Made by a program: the position numbers and the translations under genes. Shown piece by piece: positions 1 through 6,370 of a DNA stretch of 8,667 bases. The notes below the pieces were generated by a model. The model searched no databases. It was not told the origin of the DNA and was given only the letters and a program-made list of their open reading frames with translations. Source of the stretch: Nitrospirota bacterium (lineage in GTDB: Bacteria; Nitrospirota; Thermodesulfovibrionia; Thermodesulfovibrionales; JdFR-86); contig DAOUWH010000053.1 of assembly GCA_030667205.1 (NCBI GenBank), forward strand, positions 1-8,667. The letters are read 5' to 3'. Each line of letters opens with the position of its first letter. The stretch's first letter is position 1.

Positions 1-1
1 G

Positions 2-1216
2 CATGGCCACGAGCCCACGCTTGCCGAGATAATCGTGGATACGGCCTCCGAGCCGGAACTCCTTGAGTACGCAAAGTCCAAGGGAGCAAACGGCATCAAC
101 CTCGGCGGCATGTGCTGTACCGCCAACGAAGTGCTGATGAGACACGGCGTACCAACGGCAGGCGGCTTTACGAACCAGGAACTGGGCATCATGACCGGCC
201 TTATAGACGCGATGACCGTGGACGTGCAGTGCATAATGCCTGCCATAGCGGAACTGTCAAAGAAGTTCCACACAAAGATAATCACGACCTCCCCGAAGGC
301 AAAGATGCCGGGCGCCATGCACATCGAGTACGACGAGCACAGGGCAAGAGACATCGCAAGGGAGATAATAAGGACCGCTATCGACAACTACCCAAACAGA
401 AAGGCCGAAGGAAGCCACGTCTCGGACAAGTTCCCCGTCATAGCCGGTTTCTCGGACGAATACATAGAGTACATGCTCGGCGGAAGGTGGCGGGCGTCGT
501 ACAGGCCCCTTAACGACGCCATAATGACCGGAAGAATTCGCGGTATCGTGGGCCTTGCGGGTTGCGACAACCCCAGGGTGACGGCGACCGGCCTTCACAG
601 GTTCCTCGCGATGGAGCTCATCAGAAACGACGTGCTCATAGTATCCACCGGCTGCGGCTCCGCCGCGTGCGGCACCGCAGGATACCTTACGCCGGAGACC
701 GCGCTTGAGCAGGCCGGGCCGGGCCTCAAAGAAGTCTGCGAGGCAACGGGGATGCCCCCTATTCTTCACCTCGGGGCCTGCGTGGACAATTCACGGATAC
801 TGACCATCGCCACGGCGATGGCCAAGGAGGGAGGCCTCTCCGACGAGATAGGCGGCATGCCGGCAGTCGGCATCGCCCCGGAGTGGATGAGCGAGAAGGC
901 GATTGCCATCGGCTGCTACTTCGCGGCCTCCGGAGTGCCCGTGATATTCGGCGGAGACTCCCCGGTCGGCGCAAGCGATGAGGTAACGAAGATAATGACC
1001 GACGTATGGTTTGAGAGGTTCATGGGCGCGTTTCACTTCGAGCCCGACCCAGAGAAAATACTTCAGATGGCGCTGGACTACATCGACAAGGCAAGGGAGA
1101 GACTCAAGCTCAGGAAGTACGAGCCCGGAAGGTTCGGCACCGAAAGGGTGCTTATGGACATGGCCGCAAGGCGCGAACTGGAAAAGAGCGTAAAGCCCCA
1201 CATGGGAATTACATAA
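2..1216 (+). CDS. cooS: Anaerobic Ni-Fe carbon monoxide dehydrogenase catalytic subunit, C-terminal 404 residues (5' truncated by window)
   Basis: This enzyme interconverts CO + H2O and CO2 + 2 electrons at the Ni-4Fe-4S C-cluster in the cytoplasm. The reading frame is open from the window edge, so the true start lies upstream; GTG at 35 is only the first start-like codon inside. Family motifs appear in order: HGH at 2-10 (C-cluster His), GMCCTANE with the ligand Cys at 116-118, DVQC (Cys 230-232), GCDNP (Cys 563-565), STGCG (Cys 653-655), GACVDNSR (Cys 779-781) and PEWMSEKA (catalytic Lys 896-898). By comparison with C. hydrogenoformans CODH-II, as remembered, these match H261, C295, C333, C446, C476, C526 and K563, so the active site looks intact. 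The N-terminal B- and D-cluster cysteines are outside the window. About 35 residues follow the usual family end near LKL. The fragment resembles AcsA-type CODH of acetyl-CoA synthase systems as much as stand-alone CooS, so the symbol is a family label. It is followed after 12 bases by the NuoE-like gene, implying one transcript. Confidence 0.96.
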   Translation, partial: HGHEPTLAEIIVDTASEPELLEYAKSKGANGINLGGMCCTANEVLMRHGVPTAGGFTNQELGIMTGLIDAMTVDVQCIMPAIAELSKKFHTKIITTSPKAKMPGAMHIEYDEHRARDIAREIIRTAIDNYPNRKAEGSHVSDKFPVIAGFSDEYIEYMLGGRWRASYRPLNDAIMTGRIRGIVGLAGCDNPRVTATGLHRFLAMELIRNDVLIVSTGCGSAACGTAGYLTPETALEQAGPGLKEVCEATGMPPILHLGACVDNSRILTIATAMAKEGGLSDEIGGMPAVGIAPEWMSEKAIAIGCYFAASGVPVIFGGDSPVGASDEVTKIMTDVWFERFMGAFHFEPDPEKILQMALDYIDKARERLKLRKYEPGRFGTERVLMDMAARRELEKSVKPHMGIT

Positions 1217-1224
1217 AAGGGGAG
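1217..1224 (+). promoter_or_regulatory. Ribosome binding site of the NuoE-like gene
   Basis: AAGGGGAG follows directly after the CODH stop codon and lies 4 bases before the ATG at 1229. It fixes that start and supports translation from a shared transcript. Confidence 0.7.
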
Positions 1225-1228
1225 TTGA

Positions 1229-1717
1229 ATGAAGCTGGAAGAAATGGACATTGACAAAGCCATCGGAAACTTCTCCGAAGTGCTTTCTGACAAGCAGAAA
1301 AAGCATGGGCTCCTAATCCACGCCTTCCACCACATACAGAAGGAGCACAACTACCTCCCCGAGGAGGAGATAAAGAAGCTCTCAAAGACCTTGAACGTCT
1401 CCCTTTCGGACGTCTACGGCACGGCGACCTTCTACAAGCAGTTCCATTTCAAGCCCCGCGGAAAGAACATCGTCTCGGTCTGTACGGGCACTGCCTGCCA
1501 CGTCAGGGGCGCCGGCGAGATACTCGACAGTTTCAAGAACGAGTTCGCCATCTCCGAGGGCGAAACCACTGAGGACATGTCCCTTACGCTTGAGACCGTG
1601 GGCTGCGTCGGCTGCTGCGGCCTTGCCCCGGTGGCGACCCTTAACGAAGAGGTCGTAGGCGAGGTAGACGAGAAAAAATTCACCGAAATTTCGGATAAGA
1701 TCAGGAACGCCAGATGA
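1229..1717 (+). CDS. NuoE/HydC-like thioredoxin-fold [2Fe-2S] subunit
   Basis: This 162-residue protein matches the 24-kDa (NuoE) subunit of NADH dehydrogenase and its homologues in soluble complexes (HydC, HndA, HoxE). The N-terminal helical part contains LLIHAFHHIQKEHNYLP (about 28-44) and VYGTATFYKQF (62-72), both family hallmarks. The thioredoxin-like domain carries C85-x4-C90 (CTGTAC) and C126-x3-C130 (CVGCC), the four usual ligands of one [2Fe-2S] cluster. C129 is an additional cysteine between the last two ligands. The length is normal for the family. In known complexes this subunit docks onto the flavoprotein and either stores electrons or takes part in flavin-based bifurcation. Its stop overlaps the next start by 4 bases (ATGA), which suggests translational coupling with the NuoF-like partner. 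Placement behind a CO dehydrogenase suggests it serves CO-linked NAD(P) chemistry rather than respiratory complex I; that is inference. Confidence 0.94.
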   Translation: MKLEEMDIDKAIGNFSEVLSDKQKKHGLLIHAFHHIQKEHNYLPEEEIKKLSKTLNVSLSDVYGTATFYKQFHFKPRGKNIVSVCTGTACHVRGAGEILDSFKNEFAISEGETTEDMSLTLETVGCVGCCGLAPVATLNEEVVGEVDEKKFTEISDKIRNAR

Positions 1718-3612
1718 AAAGGCTTTCGAACATAGAGGACTTTAAAACCCTCAGAAGGGAAATCGAAGGGACTGTCTTCCCTAAGGATGCCCCAAGGGCG
1801 AGGGTCTGCTGCGGCACCGCCTGCATGGCAACCGGCTCCAGAAAGGTCATTAAATCCCTCGAGGACGGAGCCAGCGACAAGGGCATGGATATCGAGATAG
1901 TAAAGACCGGGTGCCAGGGGCTTTGCCAGAAGGGCCCTGTCATGATAGTGGAGCCGGCGGGCCTGTTCTACCAGAGGGTGAAGGAAAAGGACGTGCCCCA
2001 TATTTTCAGCTATACCTTTGCGAAGGGGACCCCTTACAGGCAGTCCCTTTACAGGGAAGACATACTCTCGGAGCCTGTGGAAAAAATCGACGACGTCCCC
2101 TTCTATAAAAAACAGGTGAGAATCGCCTTAAGAAACAACGGGCGCATCGACCCCGGCAACATCGAGCACTCTATCGTAATGGGCGGCTACCGCGCCATGG
2201 AAAAGGCCCTTGGCTCCATGACCCCCGACGAGGTGCTCGATGAGGTAGACAAGGCAAACCTCAGGGGCCGTGGCGGGGCCGGGTTCCCCGCGGGTTTCAA
2301 GTGGAGGCATACGAAGAGGTCCGGGGGCGACATAAAATTCGTGCTTGCAAACGGAGACGAGGGAGACCCCGGCGCATTCATGGACAGGGCCATCATGGAG
2401 GGGGACCCGCACAGCCTTATTGAAGGCATGATCCTTTGCGCTTATGCGATCGAGGCGCGTTACGGCCTCATATACGTCAGGCACGAATATCCCCTGGCAG
2501 TGAAAAACTTAAAGGCTGCCATCAAACAGGCCGAAGAGCTCGGACTGCTTGGCATGAACATCCTCGGGACGGACTTCAGTTTCACCCTTGACATCAAGGA
2601 GGGCGCGGGCGCCTTCGTCTGCGGCGAGTCCACCGCCCTTATAGCCTCGATAGAGGGCGAAAGGGGATTTCCGAGGCCGAGGCCGCCCAGGCTGTCTGAG
2701 CCCGAAGGAGGCCCGTGGGGTTATGCGGCCAACCTCAACAACATAGAGACCTACGTGTGCGTGCCCCCGATCGTGGAGAAAGGCGCGGACTGGTTCCGCG
2801 GCATCGGCACGGAGAAATCGCCGGGCACGAAAGTTTTCGCCCTCACGGGCAAGGTCAAAAACACCGGGCTCGTCGAGGTCCCGATGGGAATAACCTTACG
2901 GGAAATAATCTACGATATAGGCGGCGGCATAATAGGCAACAAGCAGTTCAAGGCCGTCCAGACCGGAGGCCCCTCCGGCGGATGCATCCCCGGCAAACAC
3001 CTCGACATGTCCGTGGATTTCGACTCGCTGTGGGAGGTGGGCTCGATGATGGGCTCCGGAGGCATGGTCGTTATGGACGAAGACACGTGCATGGTGGACA
3101 TGGCCAAGTACTTCCTGTCGTTCACGCAGTCGGAGTCCTGCGGCAAGTGCCCGCCGTGTCGTATAGGCACATTCCACATGCTTGAGATACTCGTGCGCAT
3201 AACAAGCGGGCACGGAAGACCCGACGACCTTGAGGATATCGAGAAAATCGCGAACAGCATAGTGAAGACCTCGCTCTGCGGTCTAGGACAGGGCGCCCCG
3301 AATCCGATCCTCTCCACGCTCAAATACTTCCCCGAAGAATATGAAGAGCACGTATATGACAAATACTGCCGCGCCGGCGTCTGCGGCGGGCTCGGCACCT
3401 TCGTGATAGACCACGAGCAGTGCATCCTTTGCGGCCTGTGCGACAAGGCATGCGCCTATGACGCGGTGAAGGAGACCCGCAGGGGCTATTTCGTTGACCA
3501 GGACTATTGCACCAAGTGCAGGGCCTGCTACACCGCATGCCCCGTGGACGCGGTGAAAATAACAAAGCATCCCGGCAAAGGCGTGGCCGAGAGCGCCGAG
3601 AGCAAGGCTTAG
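1714..3612 (+). CDS. NuoF/HydB-like NAD(P)H-binding flavoprotein with N-terminal [2Fe-2S] and C-terminal 2[4Fe-4S] domains
   Basis: This 632-residue protein has the HydB/HndC layout and is longer than plain NuoF (about 430-450). Residues 25-100 form a thioredoxin-like ferredoxin with C32-x4-C37 and C67-x3-C71. The Rossmann-like FMN/NAD(P)H core has GRGGAGFPAG at 185-194, NGDEGDPGAF at 213-222 and CGESTALIASIEG from 303. The N3-type [4Fe-4S] site is C476-x2-C479-x2-C482 (SCGKCPPCRIGT) plus C522. A tail with two ferredoxin motifs follows: C570/573/576/580 and C599/602/605/609. C459, H546, C552 and C557 lie where I remember HydB-type proteins holding a zinc site, so a structural zinc is possible but unproven. 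The start overlaps the upstream stop and has AGGAA at 1703-1707. It is the expected NAD(P) site of the module, linking CODH electrons to pyridine nucleotide and perhaps ferredoxin. NAD versus NADP specificity cannot be read here. Confidence 0.95.
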   Translation: MKRLSNIEDFKTLRREIEGTVFPKDAPRARVCCGTACMATGSRKVIKSLEDGASDKGMDIEIVKTGCQGLCQKGPVMIVEPAGLFYQRVKEKDVPHIFSYTFAKGTPYRQSLYREDILSEPVEKIDDVPFYKKQVRIALRNNGRIDPGNIEHSIVMGGYRAMEKALGSMTPDEVLDEVDKANLRGRGGAGFPAGFKWRHTKRSGGDIKFVLANGDEGDPGAFMDRAIMEGDPHSLIEGMILCAYAIEARYGLIYVRHEYPLAVKNLKAAIKQAEELGLLGMNILGTDFSFTLDIKEGAGAFVCGESTALIASIEGERGFPRPRPPRLSEPEGGPWGYAANLNNIETYVCVPPIVEKGADWFRGIGTEKSPGTKVFALTGKVKNTGLVEVPMGITLREIIYDIGGGIIGNKQFKAVQTGGPSGGCIPGKHLDMSVDFDSLWEVGSMMGSGGMVVMDEDTCMVDMAKYFLSFTQSESCGKCPPCRIGTFHMLEILVRITSGHGRPDDLEDIEKIANSIVKTSLCGLGQGAPNPILSTLKYFPEEYEEHVYDKYCRAGVCGGLGTFVIDHEQCILCGLCDKACAYDAVKETRRGYFVDQDYCTKCRACYTACPVDAVKITKHPGKGVAESAESKA

Positions 3613-3616
3613 GAGG
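3611..3616 (+). promoter_or_regulatory. Ribosome binding site deciding the start of the 207-residue protein
   Basis: A perfect AGGAGG overlaps the TAG stop of the NuoF-like gene and lies 4 bases before the ATG at 3621. The frame is open upstream to 3507, but that part overlaps the NuoF-like ferredoxin domain and reads as an unrelated arginine-rich sequence. The ATG at 3621 is therefore preferred. Confidence 0.75.
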
Positions 3617-3620
3617 CAGG

Positions 3621-4244
3621 ATGCCGGAAGTTAAAGAGAAGAAAACCGCTGATATCAAAAAAGAGGCGGACGAGATCAAATGCCCCGTTAAAAGGGCGCT
3701 TTACTACATAGATGAGTTTCTCGTCGGGCCGATGTGCGGCAAGTGCTTCCCGTGCGAGATGGGCACTTACGAGGCCGCCGTCAGGCTCCGCAATATCATA
3801 TCCGGCATGGGCGACAAGGCCGACCTTGCCGCCATAAAGAAGATAGCCGACGAGATGCTCCTTACGTCCAGGTGCAAAAGGGGAAAGGACACCGCGCAGT
3901 TCATCCTGGAGTGGATGGCAACCGGCGCCTACACCGCGCACATCGGGGGCAAGTGCCCGGAGCGCGAGTGCAAGGTGTTCGTCGAATACAGGATAATTCC
4001 CGAAAAATGCACCATGTGCGGCCTGTGCAAGGAGGCCTGCAAGTACAACGCAATCGTAGGCGAGAAGGCCGTGCCGTACCTCAGCGGCTTCCTACCCTTC
4101 GAGATAAGGCAGAAAAGGTGCCACAAGAGCGGCGAATGCATAAAGGTCTGCCCTGTGGACGCAATCGAGATTGTGGACGCAATCGAGATTGTAGACGCAA
4201 TCGAGATTATAGATATAGAGGCCAGAGAAGAGGCCAAGGTTTAA
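3621..4244 (+). CDS. Small iron-sulfur protein: stand-alone NuoF/HydB-type C-terminal region (N3-like cluster plus 2[4Fe-4S] ferredoxin)
   Basis: This 207-residue protein has no flavin or nucleotide domain. Its cysteines align with the last quarter of the NuoF-like protein encoded just upstream. C39-x2-C42-x2-C45 (MCGKCFPCEMGT) plus C85 matches an N3-type site, and the 46-residue spacing from first to last ligand equals that in NuoF. C21, H107, C112 and C117 match the possible zinc residues of NuoF (C459, H546, C552, C557). A ferredoxin part follows with C130/133/136/140. The second motif reads C167-HKS-GE-C173-IKV-C177-P, with Ser170 where a cysteine is expected. The end is VDAIEI repeated three times, then an acidic/lysine tail. 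It is probably an electron carrier between CODH and the Nuo-like subunits, taking the place of a CooF-type ferredoxin; that role is inference. It has clear family domains but I know no established name. Confidence 0.9.
   Translation: MPEVKEKKTADIKKEADEIKCPVKRALYYIDEFLVGPMCGKCFPCEMGTYEAAVRLRNIISGMGDKADLAAIKKIADEMLLTSRCKRGKDTAQFILEWMATGAYTAHIGGKCPERECKVFVEYRIIPEKCTMCGLCKEACKYNAIVGEKAVPYLSGFLPFEIRQKRCHKSGECIKVCPVDAIEIVDAIEIVDAIEIIDIEAREEAKV
4155..4208 (+). repeat. In-frame 18-bp tandem repeat, three copies
   Basis: The unit gtggacgcaatcgagatt occurs at 4155-4172 and 4173-4190 without change, and at 4191-4208 with one difference (gta for gtg). It encodes VDAIEI three times at the C-terminal end of the 207-residue iron-sulfur protein. 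The first copy is the normal closing segment of a ferredoxin motif (CPVDAIEI); the others are additions. Bases 4209-4220 encode IDIE and may be a decayed fourth unit. Confidence 0.97.
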
Positions 4245-4255
4245 GGTTTTTAAAT

Positions 4256-4261
4256 AGGAGG
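4256..4261 (+). promoter_or_regulatory. Ribosome binding site of the NuoG-like gene
   Basis: A perfect AGGAGG lies 6 bases before the ATG at 4268. The same frame is open far upstream (to 3734), but that part overlaps the 207-residue gene and encodes only arginine-rich shadow sequence. This site and the ferredoxin-like N-terminus fix the start. Confidence 0.8.
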
Positions 4262-4267
4262 ATTCTA

Positions 4268-6289
4268 ATGTCAGACAATGTGAAACTCACAATAGACGGA
4301 AAAGAAGTCCAGGTTTCGGAAGGCACTTATATAATAGACGCCGCCGAGGCCGCGGGAATTCATATACCCAACCTGTGTTACCTCAAGGGCATGAAGGCCG
4401 TGGGCGCGTGCAGGCTCTGCCTGGTCGAGGTCGAAGGCGGCAAGGGCCCTGTCATCGCCTGCAACGCAAAGGTCAAGGACGGCATGGTCGTAAGCACCAA
4501 CACGGAGAGGATACAGGAAGCGAGACGTTTCGTTATTGACCTTATCGTCTCGATGCATCCGCTGGATTGCATGACCTGCACGAAGGCGGGCGTGTGTGCG
4601 CTCCAGAAGTACGCCTATGACCTCGAGGTCGCAGAGTCCTCCTTTACGAGAAAGCAGTTCGGATACGAGCCCGACACGGCCAACTCCTTCATTAAGCGCG
4701 ACCCCGAGTATTGCATCCTCTGCAGCAAGTGCGTACGGGTCTGCAAGGAGCAGGGCACAAACGTGCTTGAGTTCATGGGAAGGGGCGTGGGCGCAAAGGT
4801 AATAACCGCCGACGACAAGCCCCTGCAGGAGTCCGGCTGCACGTTCTGCGGCAGTTGTGTCGACGCCTGCCCGGTAAACGCCCTCCTCGATGCCGACCGC
4901 TGGCGCAAGGGCAGGGAATGGGAATACGAAAACGTCAAGTCCGCCTGCCTGCTCTGCGGAAACGGCTGCGACATCACCGTTGGCACCAAAGACGGCAAGA
5001 TACAGAAAATATCCGCAGGACAGGCCGAAGGGTCTGCCGAGAAGTATATCTGCGCTTACGGGCGCTTTGGTTTCGACTGCATAGAGGCCGAGACAAGGCT
5101 CACCGCGCCAATGAAAAAGGTAAGCGGCAAGCTCAAGGAAACCACATGGGCCGATGCCCTCGGCATCGTAGCGGAAAATTTAAAGAAGGCCGGAAAAGAC
5201 GCGGGCTTCATAAGCGTCGCGGGCATTCAGAACGAGGATGCCCTTGCGCTGAAGGCCCTGGCGAAGATCGTAAAGACCAAGAACTACGACACCACCATGA
5301 GCCTCTACGCCGACGCCGAGACACTCGTAAACTCGCAGGCTGCCGACATCGACTCGGCGGACCTAATAATACTGGCGGGCCTCGCCCCCTCGCAGTGGGA
5401 AAGAGTACTGCCCCAGCTTGACGCCACCGTGCGCAGGAGGGCCGCAAGGGGCGCAAAGCTCGTAGTGATAAACTCATCCGAGGCCAGAATATCGGAGGCC
5501 GCCACGATAAACCTCATCGGAGACGAGGCAGCAAGCCTCAAGGCGGTCCTGAAGGCCGCCATAGGCAAGGGCCTTAAAGCGGACAAGAAGCTCGCCGATG
5601 CGGTCAAGGACGCAACAGTCACCGAAGAGGCCGAGCAGGCCGGGGAAATGTTCGCCGGTGCCGCATCGCCGGTTATATTCGCCTCCCCTTCCCTCTTTGA
5701 CGCCGCGGCGAACCTCTCGCTTGCAAAGGGAAGCGCGGTTGCCGTCCCCGCAGAGAGCAACGCAAAGGGCGTAGCCCTTATGGGTCTTACTACCGGGGGA
5801 ACGACTTATAAGGAGATGGCATCCGGCGCTCTCAAGGCGCTCTATGCCGTCGGCGAAGTGCCTTTGAGCAAAAGGCCCAAGGTAGATTTTCTCGTGGTGC
5901 AGAACTCCCACCTCACGGAGCTTGCCGGGCAGGCCGACGTCGTCCTGCCTTCGGCCACGTTCCTTGAGTCCGCTGGCACGATGATAGACTACCTCGGGAG
6001 GCTCAAGTACCTGCCAAAGGCAATTGAGCCGCAGGGCGAGGCCAAGGCGCACAAGGACATATTCATACAGCTTGCAAAGGCCATGGGCGGCACCATAAAG
6101 AAGCCTACGGAAGCAGAAGTCAAGAAGGCCGCGAAAGTGAAAGCCAAGACCTCGCTCAAGCCCTTTGAGGCAAAGAAGGGTTTCGACGTATCTCCGGGCG
6201 AGATAATCGAGTCCGTCAACGCCTCGGTGATCAGCGGCTCGAGGCTCATCATGCTGAAGGAGATGGCAGCGGCCACTGCGGGAAAATAA
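4268..6289 (+). CDS. NuoG-like iron-sulfur subunit with inactive molybdopterin-oxidoreductase-type domain
   Basis: This 673-residue protein belongs to the NuoG / formate dehydrogenase alpha-like family. Domains in order: a [2Fe-2S] ferredoxin (C37, C48, C51, C65); a His-Cys [4Fe-4S] site (H97, C101, C104, C110; HPLDCMTCTKAGVC); two [4Fe-4S] ferredoxin motifs (C149/152/155/159 and C191/194/197/201); a molybdopterin-type Fe4S domain (C227-x2-C230-x3-C234-x27-C262), the pattern of cluster N7 in some NuoG proteins; then about 400 residues of MopB-like fold ending in a typical ADVVLPSATFLES stretch (556-568). No cysteine occurs after C271, so the Cys/Sec that binds Mo or W in formate dehydrogenases is missing, and the domain is shorter than in those enzymes. 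It is therefore read as an electron-wire subunit, not a formate dehydrogenase. A Lys/Ala-rich segment lies at about 611-637. It is the last gene of the operon, followed by a terminator, and probably carries electrons between CODH or ferredoxin and the NuoEF-like pair. Confidence 0.92.
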   Translation: MSDNVKLTIDGKEVQVSEGTYIIDAAEAAGIHIPNLCYLKGMKAVGACRLCLVEVEGGKGPVIACNAKVKDGMVVSTNTERIQEARRFVIDLIVSMHPLDCMTCTKAGVCALQKYAYDLEVAESSFTRKQFGYEPDTANSFIKRDPEYCILCSKCVRVCKEQGTNVLEFMGRGVGAKVITADDKPLQESGCTFCGSCVDACPVNALLDADRWRKGREWEYENVKSACLLCGNGCDITVGTKDGKIQKISAGQAEGSAEKYICAYGRFGFDCIEAETRLTAPMKKVSGKLKETTWADALGIVAENLKKAGKDAGFISVAGIQNEDALALKALAKIVKTKNYDTTMSLYADAETLVNSQAADIDSADLIILAGLAPSQWERVLPQLDATVRRRAARGAKLVVINSSEARISEAATINLIGDEAASLKAVLKAAIGKGLKADKKLADAVKDATVTEEAEQAGEMFAGAASPVIFASPSLFDAAANLSLAKGSAVAVPAESNAKGVALMGLTTGGTTYKEMASGALKALYAVGEVPLSKRPKVDFLVVQNSHLTELAGQADVVLPSATFLESAGTMIDYLGRLKYLPKAIEPQGEAKAHKDIFIQLAKAMGGTIKKPTEAEVKKAAKVKAKTSLKPFEAKKGFDVSPGEIIESVNASVISGSRLIMLKEMAAATAGK

Positions 6290-6313
6290 AATCACCACTG
6301 AAAAGCATATAAG

Positions 6314-6338
6314 AAAGCGGCTGTAAGGCCGCTTTTTT
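6314..6338 (+). terminator. Rho-independent terminator of the CODH/Nuo-like operon
   Basis: A perfect 8-bp stem, AAAGCGGC (6314-6321) and GCCGCTTT (6328-6335), encloses a 6-base loop. It runs into six T residues (6333-6338). It begins 24 bases after the NuoG-like stop codon and separates the operon from scpA. Confidence 0.9.
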
Positions 6339-6353
6339 ATTGCCGGGATAATC

Positions 6354-6362
6354 TGCTAAAAT
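6354..6362 (+). promoter_or_regulatory. Probable extended -10 promoter of scpA
   Basis: TGCTAAAAT is an extended -10 element (TGn followed by TAAAAT at 6357-6362). No good -35 box exists at the usual distance, which falls in the T-run of the terminator. Transcription would start near 6369, one to three bases from the ATG at 6371, so the transcript may be leaderless. Confidence 0.55.
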
Positions 6363-6370
6363 ACTTTACC

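Noticed and set aside
35..1216. GTG at 35 as the start of the CODH gene
   Set aside because: Codons 2-34 already encode conserved CODH sequence, including the HGH of the C-cluster histidine, so the gene is simply cut by the window edge.
3507..3620. Extended start for the 207-residue protein at 3507
   Set aside because: It would overlap the conserved second ferredoxin motif of the NuoF-like protein in another frame and has no family similarity. ATG 3621 has AGGAGG just upstream.
4155..4208. CRISPR or regulatory direct-repeat array
   Set aside because: The 18-bp units are contiguous without spacers and lie in frame inside a coding sequence, so this is a coding tandem repeat.
3734..4267. An 851-residue reading frame starting at 3734 as a longer NuoG-like protein
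   Set aside because: The part before 4268 overlaps the 207-residue iron-sulfur gene, is arginine-rich shadow sequence, and the NuoG family N-terminus with a perfect AGGAGG begins at 4268.
4268..6289. Formate dehydrogenase alpha subunit
   Set aside because: There is no Mo/W-binding Cys or Sec after the Fe4S domain, and the molybdopterin region is too short. A NuoG-like scaffold fits better.
5474..6298. Long minus-strand open frame (274 residues) opposite the NuoG-like gene
   Set aside because: It shows no recognisable motif, lies wholly opposite a well-supported gene, and such antisense frames are expected from the codon bias of GC-rich genes.
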